64,000 nucleotides of DNA from SG-bin9 sp049323835 (GCA_049323835.1 JBMOOJ010000105.1:10395-74394); one strand, 5' to 3'; numbered from the stretch's first letter, positions 34,829 through 44,212 are shown. Translations and numbers: made by a program. The notes: generated from the sequence alone by a model not told the origin.

Positions 34829-35623
34829 TCAGGAACGCACCGGCTTGCCGTTTGCGGGGATCGGCGCGGCAAGCCTGCGATAGCGCTCACGTCCATTGAC
34901 AAGATGCTGGCGCATGGCGGCGCGTGCCTTGTCCGGCGCCCGCAGCTCGATGGCGGCGAGAATCATGTCGTGCTCGCTCGCGACCTTCTGGAGATAGGAG
35001 CGATCGTCGTCCAGCCGGATGCTCTGCCGCGGGATGATCAGCCCGCCGAGATACTCGAGAAAGCCGGTGAACCGCCGGTTGTGCGTCGCCAGCGCGATGG
35101 CGCGGTGAAAGTCGAAATCCTCCTGCACCGCGCGATCATCGCGCCGCGCGGCCTTGCTGAAAGTAGCCGCTGCCTGGCGAATCGCCTTCAGTTCCGCCGC
35201 GGTCGCGCGCTCGCTGGCGATGGCCGCGCTCTCCATCTCGACCGCCGTGCGCAGTTCCAGAAGCTCGATCACGCCCGAAAGCGATCCCAGCCCGTCCGGA
35301 TTGATCGCATATGGCTGCTGCGCGGGGTCGGAACTGACGAAAGCGCCGGCGCCCTGCCGCGTCACCACGAGACCGCGCGCACGCAGCGCCGAGATCGCCT
35401 CGCGCACCACCGTGCGGCTGACGCCCATGGCGATCATCATTTCCTGCTCGGTCGGCAGCTTCGTTCCGGCAACGAGTTTCCCGGAACCGATCTGGTCGGC
35501 GATCCGCTCGACCACCTCCTCGGTGCGCCGCCGCGCCGGATTGAGCGGACGCAGCAGACCGCGCGGCGCAGCGGGTGCGTCTTTTGTCTTGCGCGGCAGC
35601 CTTGACGCTCGTTGTCCGGTCAT
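34829..35623 (-). CDS. GntR/FadR-family transcriptional regulator
   Basis: A 264-residue regulator. A winged helix (about 30-100) contains VVERIADQIGSGKLVAGTKLPTEQEM in segments and GVSRTVVREAISALRARGLVVTRQGAGAFV. The C-terminal FCD domain (about 110-245) has the metal/ligand-binding pattern DFDFHRAIALATHN and a later LVNGRERYRR. FadR-type members bind carboxylic or sugar acids. The start at 35623 (MTGQRAS) is preferred over an in-frame upstream ATG. It is divergent from dctPQM and upstream of udh, so it probably represses both until the sugar acid is present. Confidence 0.9.
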   Translation of the reverse strand: MTGQRASRLPRKTKDAPAAPRGLLRPLNPARRRTEEVVERIADQIGSGKLVAGTKLPTEQEMMIAMGVSRTVVREAISALRARGLVVTRQGAGAFVSSDPAQQPYAINPDGLGSLSGVIELLELRTAVEMESAAIASERATAAELKAIRQAAATFSKAARRDDRAVQEDFDFHRAIALATHNRRFTGFLEYLGGLIIPRQSIRLDDDRSYLQKVASEHDMILAAIELRAPDKARAAMRQHLVNGRERYRRLAAPIPANGKPVRS

Positions 35624-35716
35624 CGTACAAATTTTGCTAACACCGCAACCACGCGGGGGCAAGACGTTTCGAAGCTTGCTCGCAAGAAGCCGTCAACGCG
35701 GCTCGTCAACGATGAC
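35619..35716. promoter_or_regulatory. Candidate operator pair in the GntR/TRAP divergent region
   Basis: GTCATCGT occurs at 35619-35626 on the plus strand and at 35709-35716 on the minus strand, one near each gene start. The second is embedded in GTCAACGATGAC, itself an imperfect palindrome. Placement suits binding by the GntR protein, but the spacing and weak symmetry make this tentative. Confidence 0.3.
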
Positions 35717-35730
35717 AACGGGAGGATGCC

Positions 35731-36720
35731 ATGTCGTATCGGATGCGCCGGCTGCCGCTGGCGATTGCAACATTTGCGGCACTCGCCGCCTTCGCCGCCC
35801 CGGCTTCGGCCCAGACCAAATTGAAGTGGGCGCACGTTTACGAGGTCGCCGAGCCGTATCACACCGAGGCGTTGTGGGCGGCGGAAGAGATCAAGAAGCG
35901 CACGGGCGGCCGCTATGAGATCGGCGTATTCCCGGCCTCGCAGCTCGGCAACGAGAACCAGATCAACGAAGGTCTCGGCCTCGGCACCGTCGACATCATC
36001 TATACCGGCACGTCGTTCGCCGGCTCGATCCACAAGTCGCTGGCGATTTCCGGCGCGCCCTTCATGATGCGCGATTTCGATCACTGGAAGGCCTATCGCG
36101 ACAGCAAGCTGTTCCGCGATATCGCCAAGGGCTACGAGGACAAGACCCGGCACAAGATCGTCGCGCTGACCTACTACGGCGAACGCATGGTTACCGCCAA
36201 CAAGGAGATCAAAAAGCCGGACGACATGAAGGGCATGAAGCTCCGCGTGCCACCCGCGCCGCTCTATCTCATGATGGCGAAATCGGTCGGCGCCAATGCG
36301 ACGCCGATCGCTTTTGCGGAAGTCTACCTCGCACTTCAGCAGGGCACGGTCGACGGGCAGGAAAATCCGCTGCCGACGATCATGGCCAAGAAATTCTATG
36401 AGGTGCAGAGCCACATCATGCTGACCGGACATATCGCCGAGTCGCTGCTGAGCATCGTCGGCAACCACGTCTGGACGAAGCTCTCCGATGCCGACAAGAA
36501 GGTGTTCGAAGAAGTCCTGACCCAGGCCGCGGCCAAGTCGTCCGACCAGATCCGCGCTTCCGAGCAGAAGACGGCTGATGAGTTGCGCAAGCTCGGCAAG
36601 ACCGTCATGCAGGTCGATCGCGCTGCCTTCCGCGAGGCTGCAATGAAGCTGCATAATGACGCCAGCGCCGGCGCCGGATGGACGAAGGCGGAGTACGACG
36701 CACTCCAGGCCCTGAAGTAA
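35731..36720 (+). CDS. dctP: TRAP transporter solute-binding subunit DctP
   Basis: A 329-residue periplasmic binding protein with a Sec signal peptide (about 1-27, ending APASAQ). The DctP motifs WAHVYEVAEPYHTEALWAA, IGVFPASQLGNENQ, MKGMKLRVPPAPLY (conserved Arg) and PIAFAEVYLALQQGTVDGQENP are present. The last matches the family's substrate-loop signature. A strong ribosome site GGGAGGATGCC precedes the ATG. It delivers an organic or sugar acid to the DctQ-DctM membrane complex encoded downstream. The adjacent uronate dehydrogenase suggests a uronate ligand, by inference. Confidence 0.94.
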   Translation: MSYRMRRLPLAIATFAALAAFAAPASAQTKLKWAHVYEVAEPYHTEALWAAEEIKKRTGGRYEIGVFPASQLGNENQINEGLGLGTVDIIYTGTSFAGSIHKSLAISGAPFMMRDFDHWKAYRDSKLFRDIAKGYEDKTRHKIVALTYYGERMVTANKEIKKPDDMKGMKLRVPPAPLYLMMAKSVGANATPIAFAEVYLALQQGTVDGQENPLPTIMAKKFYEVQSHIMLTGHIAESLLSIVGNHVWTKLSDADKKVFEEVLTQAAAKSSDQIRASEQKTADELRKLGKTVMQVDRAAFREAAMKLHNDASAGAGWTKAEYDALQALK

Positions 36721-36733
36721 GTCCCATCAGGAT

Positions 36734-36770
36734 CGCATCGGCTGCCTGAGACGCAGCCGATGCGCCCTTT
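36734..36770 (+). terminator. Hairpin between dctP and dctQ (attenuator)
   Basis: A perfect 12-bp stem (CGCATCGGCTGC with its complement), a 7-base loop, and a short CCCTTTT stretch after it. Such structures are known downstream of binding-protein genes, where partial termination or mRNA protection gives more binding protein than membrane subunits. Confidence 0.7.
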
Positions 36771-36794
36771 TCCCGACGCCGCGCGGAGTTTCGC

Positions 36795-37361
36795 TTGACC
36801 GGTGCGCCCCAAAAAGCTCCCCCCGATCATCCCGAGCGTCTGATCGTCGTTCAGGACGAGGACGTCGTCATCGAGCATCATCCCGAGGACTGGATCGCTT
36901 TCGTACTGTTCTGGGTGCTGGCCTTCGTCGTCTTCCTGCAGTTCTTCACTCGCTATATCCTCAATGACAGCCTGGCGTGGACCGAGGAGATCGCGCGTTA
37001 TGGGTTGATGTGCCTGGCCTTCATCGGCGGCGCCGTCGTCACCCGCAAGAAAGGACAGATCGCGGTCGAGCTGGTTTCGAACCTGATGGAGCCCGGCCCG
37101 GCGCGTGCGGCCCTGCTGGCGGCCGTCGACTTCATAACGCTCGGCTTTCTCGGGCTGCTCGCCTACTTCTCCGTCACCATCACCGAGCGAATGCACTATC
37201 AGCGCATGACCGTGTTCGATGTGCCGATGAGCGTGGTCTACGCCGGTGTCGGCTTTGGCTGTTTCCTGATGTTCGGACGGCAGGTCTGGGTGGTTTGGCA
37301 GAACTACCGTCAAGGCTGGCGCAGGCCGCATGAACTGGCCGAACAGATCAAGGCAGATTGA
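36795..37361 (+). CDS. dctQ: TRAP transporter small membrane subunit DctQ
   Basis: A 188-residue protein with four transmembrane helices (about 36-55, 72-92, 112-132 and 150-170). FTRYILNDSLAWTEEIARYGLMCLAFIGGA in pieces is the DctQ hallmark. The start is TTG at 36795, preceded by GCGGAG. The N-terminal 35 residues are acidic and cytoplasmic. It forms a complex with DctM for sodium-driven import. Twelve bases separate it from dctM. Confidence 0.9.
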   Translation: MTGAPQKAPPDHPERLIVVQDEDVVIEHHPEDWIAFVLFWVLAFVVFLQFFTRYILNDSLAWTEEIARYGLMCLAFIGGAVVTRKKGQIAVELVSNLMEPGPARAALLAAVDFITLGFLGLLAYFSVTITERMHYQRMTVFDVPMSVVYAGVGFGCFLMFGRQVWVVWQNYRQGWRRPHELAEQIKAD

Positions 37362-37373
37362 GCGGACGGTCGC

Positions 37374-38654
37374 ATGGCAATCGTGGTTTTCCTGTTTCTG
37401 CTCGTTCTGCTCGCCGGTGTGCCCGTTTTCATCGCGTTAGCAGCCTCGTCGCTGGTCTACACCCACTTCATCGCGGGGATTCCGGACTTCGTGATCCTGC
37501 ACCGCATGGCCGGCGGCCTCGACAGCTTTCCGCTGCTCGCTGTGCCCTTCTTCATTCTCGCCGGTAACCTGATGAACTCGGCCGGCATCACGAATCGCAT
37601 CTACGATTTCGCGGTTGCGACCTGCGGATGGATGCGCGGCGGCCTCGCGCACGTGAACATCTTCGGCTCGGTGATTTTCGCCGGCATGTCCGGCACGGCC
37701 ATTGCCGATGCCGCCGGTCTCGGCACCATCGAAATCAAGGCCATGAAGGATCACGGCTACACAACCGAATTTGCGGTCGGCGTCACCGCCGCGTCGGCCA
37801 CGCTCGGGCCGATCATTCCGCCGTCATTGCCCTTCGTGATCTACGGCATGATGGGCAACGTCTCGATCGGTGCGCTCTTCCTCGGCGGCTTCATTCCAGG
37901 CATCGTGATGACGGCGTTCATGATGTTGTATGCCTGGTACTGCGCACGCAAATACAACATGGGCTCCGATCAGCGCTTCAGTTGGTCCGTCCTTGGCCGC
38001 ACGTTTGTCGCAGCACTGCCAGCGCTTTTCACACCTGCGCTCATCATCGGCGGCATGACCTTCGGCTGGTTCACCCCGACGGAGGCAGCGATCGCTGCCT
38101 GCACGTGGGCGATCATTCTCGGCACCGTCCTCTACCGTTCGATGAGCCTGAAGCAGTTCTACAAGGTGACGATGGACACCGTCGAAACCACGGCGGGCGT
38201 GCTGCTGATCGTTGCCGCAGCCTCGCTGTTCGGCTGGGTGCTGACCACCACGCAACTCACCGAGAAGGCCGCCGAGGCGCTTCTGCATCTGACGACCAAC
38301 AAGTACGTCATCCTGCTGCTGACGAATATTCTGCTCCTGGTCGTCGGCTGCTTCCTCGAACCGATCGCATCGATCAGCATCCTGGTGCCGATCCTGATGC
38401 CGATCATTCTGAAGGTGGGCATCGACCCGGTGCACTTCGGCGTCATGATGACGCTGAACCTGATGATCGGCCTGCTGCATCCGCCGCTCGGGATGGTGCT
38501 GTTCGTGCTGTCGCGGATCGCCAAACTGTCGATCGAGCAAACCACTATGGCGATCGTGCCGTGGCTGATTCCGCTGCTGCTGTCGCTGGTGGCGATCACG
38601 CTGATTCCGGAGCTGACGCTCTGGCTGCCGCGCACGCTCGGCGTGCTGAAGTAA
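37374..38654 (+). CDS. dctM: TRAP transporter large membrane subunit DctM
   Basis: A 426-residue polytopic transporter of the DctM/IT superfamily with about twelve helices. FGSVIFAGMSGTAIADAAGLG, TAASATLGPIIPPSLPFVIYG, FGWFTPTEAAIAACTWAI and MTLNLMIGLLHPPLGMVLFV are diagnostic. It moves the DctP-delivered substrate with a sodium gradient. It is the last gene of the dctPQM operon and is followed by a terminator. Confidence 0.95.
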   Translation: MAIVVFLFLLVLLAGVPVFIALAASSLVYTHFIAGIPDFVILHRMAGGLDSFPLLAVPFFILAGNLMNSAGITNRIYDFAVATCGWMRGGLAHVNIFGSVIFAGMSGTAIADAAGLGTIEIKAMKDHGYTTEFAVGVTAASATLGPIIPPSLPFVIYGMMGNVSIGALFLGGFIPGIVMTAFMMLYAWYCARKYNMGSDQRFSWSVLGRTFVAALPALFTPALIIGGMTFGWFTPTEAAIAACTWAIILGTVLYRSMSLKQFYKVTMDTVETTAGVLLIVAAASLFGWVLTTTQLTEKAAEALLHLTTNKYVILLLTNILLLVVGCFLEPIASISILVPILMPIILKVGIDPVHFGVMMTLNLMIGLLHPPLGMVLFVLSRIAKLSIEQTTMAIVPWLIPLLLSLVAITLIPELTLWLPRTLGVLK

Positions 38655-38710
38655 CCGGTGCGCTGAAATAGCGGCGTCCATTACCTGAATCATCATTGAA
38701 TTAGCTCTGA

Positions 38711-38734
38711 GCGCCCGGCATTGTTGCCGGGCGC
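38711..38734 (+). terminator. Terminator of the dctPQM operon
   Basis: A perfect 10-bp stem (GCGCCCGGCA with its complement) and a TTGT loop, followed by TGTCATT. The U-tract is weak. The position, 57 bases after dctM, suits an operon end. Confidence 0.7.
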
Positions 38735-38802
38735 TGTCATTGATGGCGTCTCCAATCGTGCTGTCCTCTCAAAGGACGCACCAACAAGAAGCCGGAGCCG
38801 GC

Positions 38803-40104
38803 ATGCGACTTCCTTTCTTTTACGGCTGGGTCATCGTCGCCGTCACATTCGTTACCATGGGCATCGGCGTGAATGCCCGCACGTCCTTCTCGCTATTGTT
38901 CGTACCGATCGTCGACGAGTTCGGCTGGCCGCGCGGGCTGACCGCCGGCGCGTTTTCGTTCGGCTTTGTCGTCTCGGCCGTGATGGGGCCGATGATCGGC
39001 CGGCTGATGGACAAGACCGGGCCGCGCACGGTGATGGAGCTTGGCACGGTGCTGATGGGCGCCGGTCTTCTGCTCGCCCCGCTGACGACGCAGCCCTGGC
39101 ATCTCTACCTCACTATCGGCGTGCTGGTCGGCATCGGCAGCATCTGTCTCGGCTACTCCGGCCAATCGCTGTTTCTGCCGAACTGGTTCGCACGCAAGCG
39201 CGGCCTCGCTGTCGGCATTGCATTCGCGGGCGTCGGCATCGGCTCGATCACGCTGTTGCCCTGGATGCAGACGCTGATCGAACAGGCCGGCTGGCGCAAC
39301 GCGAGCTGGACGCTGGGAGTGATCGTTCTCGTCGTGCTGGTGCCGATCAATTTGCTGCTGCGCAAGCGTCCGGAGGACATCGGGTTGTTGCCGGACGGCG
39401 AGAAGGTTACGGCGTCAGCAGCGGCGCAGCCATCGAACGTGGTCGATCCGGTATGGGCCGCGACCGATTGGACGCTCGCACGGGCATTGCGGACGGCGCG
39501 GTTCTGGTGGATCTGTCTCGGCTACTTCTGCGGCTTGTACGTCTGGTACGCGGTGCAGATTCATCAGACGAAGTATCTGCGCGAGATCGGCTTCGACGCG
39601 ACGTTCGCAGCCTGGGCGCTCGGCCTTGTCAGCCTTGTTGGCATTCCCGGACAGATTCTGCTCGGTCATCTGTCCGACCGTCTTGGGCGCGAGGCGATCT
39701 GGGCGATCAGCAGTATCGGCTTCGCGATCTGCTACCTCGCGCTCATCGCGCTGCAGTTTCAGCCTTCGCCGCTGCTGCTCTATGTGATGGTGTTCACCCA
39801 GGGCTTCCTCGGGTACGGGCTGACGTCGGTGATGGGCGCAGTGGTACTCGAAATCTTCCAGGGCAAGCATTACGGCAGCATCTTCGGCACGATCATGCTG
39901 GCGGCGCTGGCAGGTGGCGCAGCGGGGCCATGGCTGACGGGCGAGCTTTTTGACAGGCTTGGCAACTACACGGCGGCGTTCTGGATCGGCGTCGCCGCAA
40001 GCCTGCTGTCGGCGCTGTCGATCTACATGGCGGCGCCGGGCAAGGTGCGCGCGGTTGCCGGCAAGATCGCCCGGATCGACACTGCGAAGCAACCAGCCGG
40101 ATAG
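38803..40104 (+). CDS. MFS transporter (oxalate/formate antiporter-like)
   Basis: A 433-residue major facilitator with about twelve helices. The family loop GRLMDKTGPRTVMELG follows helix 2, and GHLSDRLGREAIW lies in the central loop. The N-terminus FFYGWVIVAVTFVTMGIGVNART resembles the monocarboxylate and oxalate/formate antiporter group. The ATG at 38803 has GGAG seven bases upstream; the frame extends 63 bases further without transporter-like sequence. The substrate is unknown. The downstream amidase could process what it imports. Confidence 0.88.
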   Translation: MRLPFFYGWVIVAVTFVTMGIGVNARTSFSLLFVPIVDEFGWPRGLTAGAFSFGFVVSAVMGPMIGRLMDKTGPRTVMELGTVLMGAGLLLAPLTTQPWHLYLTIGVLVGIGSICLGYSGQSLFLPNWFARKRGLAVGIAFAGVGIGSITLLPWMQTLIEQAGWRNASWTLGVIVLVVLVPINLLLRKRPEDIGLLPDGEKVTASAAAQPSNVVDPVWAATDWTLARALRTARFWWICLGYFCGLYVWYAVQIHQTKYLREIGFDATFAAWALGLVSLVGIPGQILLGHLSDRLGREAIWAISSIGFAICYLALIALQFQPSPLLLYVMVFTQGFLGYGLTSVMGAVVLEIFQGKHYGSIFGTIMLAALAGGAAGPWLTGELFDRLGNYTAAFWIGVAASLLSALSIYMAAPGKVRAVAGKIARIDTAKQPAG

Positions 40105-40201
40105 CGCACCTCTCACGCAAAGCACGCGCGCCGCATGCAGATCCCAGCGTTGACGTTTCTCATCGCGGATGGTCAGCTTTGCGCCATCTGCCGGGAGAGA
40201 A

Positions 40202-41626
40202 ATGCAAATGAAGGACTACGGAAACTACGACGGCCTCGGCCTTGCGACACTGGTGAAAAAGGGCGAAGTCAGTGCAACCGAGTTGCTCGATGAGGCGATC
40301 GCGCGCACCGAAGCCGTCGATCCGAAAATCAACGCCGTTGTCGTCAGGCACTACGACTATGCCCGGCAGCAGATTGCGAACGGTCTGCCGGAAGGACCGT
40401 TCACCGGCGTCCCGTTCCTGATGAAAGATCTGAACACCATCGCCGGCACCGTCACGACCTCCGGCGCATCGCTGTTCAGGAATTTCGTCGCGCCGTCGAG
40501 CAACACGATCAGCAAGCGCTTTATCGCCGCCGGCGTCACCGTGTTCGGCAAGAGCGCCACGCCCGAGTTCGGCCTGATGCCGACGACCGAAACGCGCTTG
40601 TTCGGCCCGACACGCAATCCCTGGAATCTCGATCACTCCTCCGGCGGCTCGTCGGGCGGCGCCGGTGCAGCCGTCGCTGCGCGTATCCTTCCCGTGGCGC
40701 ACGCGACCGACGGCGGGGGTTCGATCCGCATTCCCGCGTCCGCCTGCGGCGTGTTCGGTCTAAAGCCGACGCGCGCGCGGACGCCGCTCGGCCCCGATCG
40801 CGGCGAGGGCTGGGGCGGGTTCGCGGCCGGCCATGTGGTGAGCATCAGCGTGCGCGACAGCGCGGCGATGCTCGACGCCATCCACGGCCCCGAAACGTCG
40901 AGCCCGTATCAGGCGCCACCGCCGGAACGGCCGTATCTCGACGAAGTCGGCCGCGATCCCGGCAAGCTGCGCATCGCCTTCACCGACCGCTCCACCTTCG
41001 GCGATGCCATCGATCCGGAAATCACTGCTGCCGTGCGCGACGTGGCCACGATGCTCGGCAAGCTCGGCCATCATGTTGAGGAAGCGGCACCGGTGCTGCC
41101 GCAGGATCCCGCGCAAACCATCGGCGCCATCGTCGCAGCCAACACGGCGCTTGTGGTCCGGCTGACCGAACGGACCATCAGGCGCAGCATCACCGATCGG
41201 GATTTCGAGCGCCTGACCCTTGCCAACGCATCGATCGGCAACCGGCAGACCGGCACCGATTATGTCGAGGCGCAGCTCCATGCCTTCCAGATCGCGCGCG
41301 CGGCCGCCGAATTCATGGAAACCTATGACATCTTCCTGTCGCCCACACTCTGCATGCAGCCGCTCAGGATCGGCGAGATCAACACCATGGCGGATGAGCT
41401 CGGTCCGATCGGTCCGCTGCTTCGCCGCTACATCCCGGGCACCAACATGGCCAACATGTCCGGGCAACCGTCGATGTCCGTTCCCCTCGCCTGGAGCAAA
41501 TCCGGGTTGCCGCTCGGCATGATGTTCACCGCGCGCTTCGGCGACGAAGCGACGCTGTTCCGACTGGCGGCCCAACTGGAGAAAGAGCGGCCGTGGAAGG
41601 ACCGCAAGCCGCCGGTCTGCGCCTGA
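40202..41626 (+). CDS. Amidase (amidase-signature family)
   Basis: A 474-residue serine hydrolase of the amidase-signature family. The Ser-cisSer-Lys triad is visible: Lys75 in PFLMKDLNTIAG, cis-Ser150 in GGSSGGAGAAVAA and nucleophile Ser174 in DGGGSIRIPASACGVFGLKPT. The C-terminal part ends in LPLGMMFTARFGDEATLFRLAAQLE. A GGGAGAGA site precedes the ATG at 40202; a second ATG two codons later is also possible. Substrates may be simple amides or, less likely, a lactam. The GatA role is improbable without gatB and gatC. It is followed by a Bug-type binding protein. Confidence 0.92.
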   Translation: MQMKDYGNYDGLGLATLVKKGEVSATELLDEAIARTEAVDPKINAVVVRHYDYARQQIANGLPEGPFTGVPFLMKDLNTIAGTVTTSGASLFRNFVAPSSNTISKRFIAAGVTVFGKSATPEFGLMPTTETRLFGPTRNPWNLDHSSGGSSGGAGAAVAARILPVAHATDGGGSIRIPASACGVFGLKPTRARTPLGPDRGEGWGGFAAGHVVSISVRDSAAMLDAIHGPETSSPYQAPPPERPYLDEVGRDPGKLRIAFTDRSTFGDAIDPEITAAVRDVATMLGKLGHHVEEAAPVLPQDPAQTIGAIVAANTALVVRLTERTIRRSITDRDFERLTLANASIGNRQTGTDYVEAQLHAFQIARAAAEFMETYDIFLSPTLCMQPLRIGEINTMADELGPIGPLLRRYIPGTNMANMSGQPSMSVPLAWSKSGLPLGMMFTARFGDEATLFRLAAQLEKERPWKDRKPPVCA

Positions 41627-41742
41627 TCGACACGGCTTCGACAAGCCGCCGCAGCGCCGGAAAGCCAATTGATATTTCGCGAATTTTCGCCAAGGCTGCA
41701 TCCAAGAGCCGCCGATCCTTCATGCGGCCAGGGAGGAAACAG

Positions 41743-42735
41743 ATGATGAAACGACGTTTCGCGACCGCGGTTCTGGCGGCGCTCGCCGCCAGTGTCTTTT
41801 CAAGCAGCGGCGCGATTGCCCAAGCCTCGAATCAGGCTTCGAACTGGCCGAATCGGCCGATTACGCTGGTGCTTCCGTTCGCCGCCGGCAGCGGCACCGA
41901 CACCACGACGCGAATCATCTCGAAACATCTGGCGGATGCCCTTGGCCAGCAGTTCATCGTCGACAACAAGCCCGGCGCCAACGGCATGATCGCCGCGACC
42001 TACGTCGCCCGCGCGCAGCCGGACGGCTATACGCTGTTCGTCACCACCAACACCACGCACTCCGCCAATCCCTATTTGCTGAAGACCCTGACCTACGATC
42101 CGGTCAAGGATTTCACACCGATCGCGCGCACCGGCGACCTGCCGTTCATGCTGATCATCAACCCGCAAGTGCCAGCGAAGACGGTGAAGGAGCTTGTCGC
42201 CTACGCCAAGGCCAATCCGGGCAAGCTCACCTATGCCAGCGGCTCGTCGTCATCGAGCGTATCGGGCGCCACCTTCGCGAAGCAGGCGGGCATCGACATC
42301 CTGCATGTGCCGTACAAGAGCTCGCCGCCGGCACTCAGCGACGTGCTCGGCGGCCGCATCACCATGATGTTCATCGATGTGCTGACGGGCCTGCCGCACG
42401 TCAAGAGCAACGACCTGCGCGCGCTGGCGGTGACCACCAAAGGCCGGTCGGCGCTGGTGCCGGACTTGCCGTCGATGGAGGAAGCCGGGGTGCCGAACTT
42501 CGACATCACCTCCTGGCAGGGCTATTTCGGCCCGGCGAATACGCCGAAGGAGATCGTCGTCAAGCTGAACGCCGAAATCCAGAAGGTCATCGCCAGGCCT
42601 GAGGTGAAGGCCGAGCTCGCGACCCGCGGCATGGATGCCTTCTCCGGTACGCCGGAAGAGCTCGAAAAATTCGTCAAGGATCAGCTCGTGCTGTGGCAGC
42701 GGCTGGTCAAGGACGCTGGAATCGAACCCCAATGA
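41743..42735 (+). CDS. Tripartite tricarboxylate transporter binding protein (Bug/TctC family)
   Basis: A 330-residue periplasmic binding protein of the Bug family with a signal peptide (about 1-26). WPNRPITLVLPFAAGSGTDTTTR, VDNKPGANGMIAA, ARAQPDGYTLFVTTN and HVPYKSSPPALSDVLGG are typical. GGGAGGAAAC precedes tandem ATG codons at 41743 and 41746. No TctA or TctB membrane genes are present, which is common for Bug proteins, so its transporter partner is unknown or it serves as a sensor. The nearby amidase suggests a carboxamide or carboxylic acid ligand. Confidence 0.92.
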   Translation: MMKRRFATAVLAALAASVFSSSGAIAQASNQASNWPNRPITLVLPFAAGSGTDTTTRIISKHLADALGQQFIVDNKPGANGMIAATYVARAQPDGYTLFVTTNTTHSANPYLLKTLTYDPVKDFTPIARTGDLPFMLIINPQVPAKTVKELVAYAKANPGKLTYASGSSSSSVSGATFAKQAGIDILHVPYKSSPPALSDVLGGRITMMFIDVLTGLPHVKSNDLRALAVTTKGRSALVPDLPSMEEAGVPNFDITSWQGYFGPANTPKEIVVKLNAEIQKVIARPEVKAELATRGMDAFSGTPEELEKFVKDQLVLWQRLVKDAGIEPQ

Positions 42736-42744
42736 GCGTGTAAT

Positions 42745-42774
42745 ATGCCGGCGCCGCTCCTGCGGCTCCGGCAT
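42745..42774 (+). terminator. Terminator-like hairpin after the Bug-type gene
   Basis: A 13-bp stem with one mismatch (ATGCCGGCGCCGC against its near-complement) and a TCCT loop lies ten bases after the stop. No clear T-run follows. Confidence 0.6.
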
Positions 42775-42856
42775 CTGCGTTCAGTTTGAGCGAGAATGAT
42801 CCGTTGGCGGTGCCGCCGGCCGCCTTGTCCTTGGATCGCTCGGTTGGGGTTGGGTG

Positions 42857-44161
42857 ATGACAGTCACCGATATTGCGTCACGTACCTACAATCACGGCTG
42901 GCGGCTCGACCCCATCATCCGCAGCCTGCTCGATACCGACTTCTACAAGCTGCTGATGCTGCAGATGATCCGGGAACTGCACCCGGACGTGAATGTCACG
43001 TTCTCCCTGATCAATCGCAGCTGGCACGTCCGCCTCGCCGAGGTGATCGACGAGGGCGAGCTGCGCGCGCAGCTCGACCATGCCCGCACCATCCGCTTTA
43101 CGAAGAAGGAACTGATCTGGCTCGCGGGTAACACCTTCTACGGCAAGACGCAGATGTTCTCACCGGGCTTCATCGCCTGGCTCGCCGACTTCCGCCTGCC
43201 GGAGTATGACCTGCGCAAGGTCGAGGGCCAGTACGAATTGCACTTTGATGGCCCATGGACCCACACGACCATGTGGGAAATCCCGGCACTCGCCATCGTC
43301 AACGAATTGCGTTCACGTCAGGCCATGAAGGGCAAGGGCCGCTTTGTGCTCGACGTGATTTATGCCCGCGCCAAGGCAAAGCTCTGGAGCAAGGTCGAGC
43401 GGCTGAAGCAGTTGCAGACGTTGCGCGTCTCGGATTTCGGCACGAGACGGCGGCACGGCTTCCTGTGGCAACGCTGGTGCGTCGAGGCGCTGAAGGAAGG
43501 TCTCGGCTCGGCGCTAACCGGCACCTCCAACGTGCTGCTCGCCATGGACAACGACCTCGAAGCGATCGGCACCAACGCGCACGAACTGCCGATGGTGATG
43601 GCGGCGCTGGCCAGGACCGACAAGGAGCTGCACGAGGCACCCTATCGCGTGCTCGACGAATGGCGGCGGACCTATGACGGCAACCTGCTGATCGCCCTGC
43701 CCGATGCGTTCGGCACCACCTCGTTCCTGCGCGACGCGCCGGAATGGGTCGCCGACTGGACCGGCTTCCGTCCGGACAGCGCGCCGCCGATCGAGGGCGG
43801 CGAGGAAATCATCCGCTGGTGGAAGCAGCACGGCCGCGATCCGCGCGAGAAGCTCCTGATCTTCTCCGACGGCATGGACATCGAAGGCATCGAGGCGACC
43901 TATCGCCATTTTGCCGGACGGGTCCGCACGAGCTTCGGCTGGGGCACCAACCTCACCAACGACTTCATCGGCTGCGCACCGGACGGCAGCACCGACCTCG
44001 ATCCGATCTCGCTCGTGTGCAAGGTCACGGAAGTCAACGGCCGTCCTGCGGTCAAGCTGTCGGACAATCCGGAAAAGGCGACAGGCGATCCGGCCGAGAT
44101 CGCCCGTTATCTGCGGGTGTTCGGAGATGCCGGACGGGTGCGCGTTCCCGTGAAGGTCTGA
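42857..44161 (+). CDS. pncB: Nicotinate phosphoribosyltransferase
   Basis: A 434-residue enzyme of the NAD salvage (Preiss-Handler) pathway that joins nicotinate to PRPP with ATP hydrolysis. The N-terminus SLLDTDFYKLLMLQMI, the central SDFGTRRRHGFLWQR (PRPP-binding) and the phospho-histidine segment IGTNAHELPMVMAAL are all clear, as is FGWGTNLTNDF near the end. Length matches bacterial PncB. GTG three bases upstream is an alternative start. It stands alone without other NAD genes. Confidence 0.96.
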   Translation: MTVTDIASRTYNHGWRLDPIIRSLLDTDFYKLLMLQMIRELHPDVNVTFSLINRSWHVRLAEVIDEGELRAQLDHARTIRFTKKELIWLAGNTFYGKTQMFSPGFIAWLADFRLPEYDLRKVEGQYELHFDGPWTHTTMWEIPALAIVNELRSRQAMKGKGRFVLDVIYARAKAKLWSKVERLKQLQTLRVSDFGTRRRHGFLWQRWCVEALKEGLGSALTGTSNVLLAMDNDLEAIGTNAHELPMVMAALARTDKELHEAPYRVLDEWRRTYDGNLLIALPDAFGTTSFLRDAPEWVADWTGFRPDSAPPIEGGEEIIRWWKQHGRDPREKLLIFSDGMDIEGIEATYRHFAGRVRTSFGWGTNLTNDFIGCAPDGSTDLDPISLVCKVTEVNGRPAVKLSDNPEKATGDPAEIARYLRVFGDAGRVRVPVKV

Positions 44162-44212
44162 GACATCCACAGACGCCGACGGCGTAGCGCCGCGGTTAGA
44201 TCAAGCAATGCC

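Noticed and set aside
40718..40727. GGTTCGATCC, like a tRNA T-loop
   Set aside because: It encodes part of the amidase nucleophile motif (GGGSIR), and no acceptor stem or anticodon arm surrounds it.
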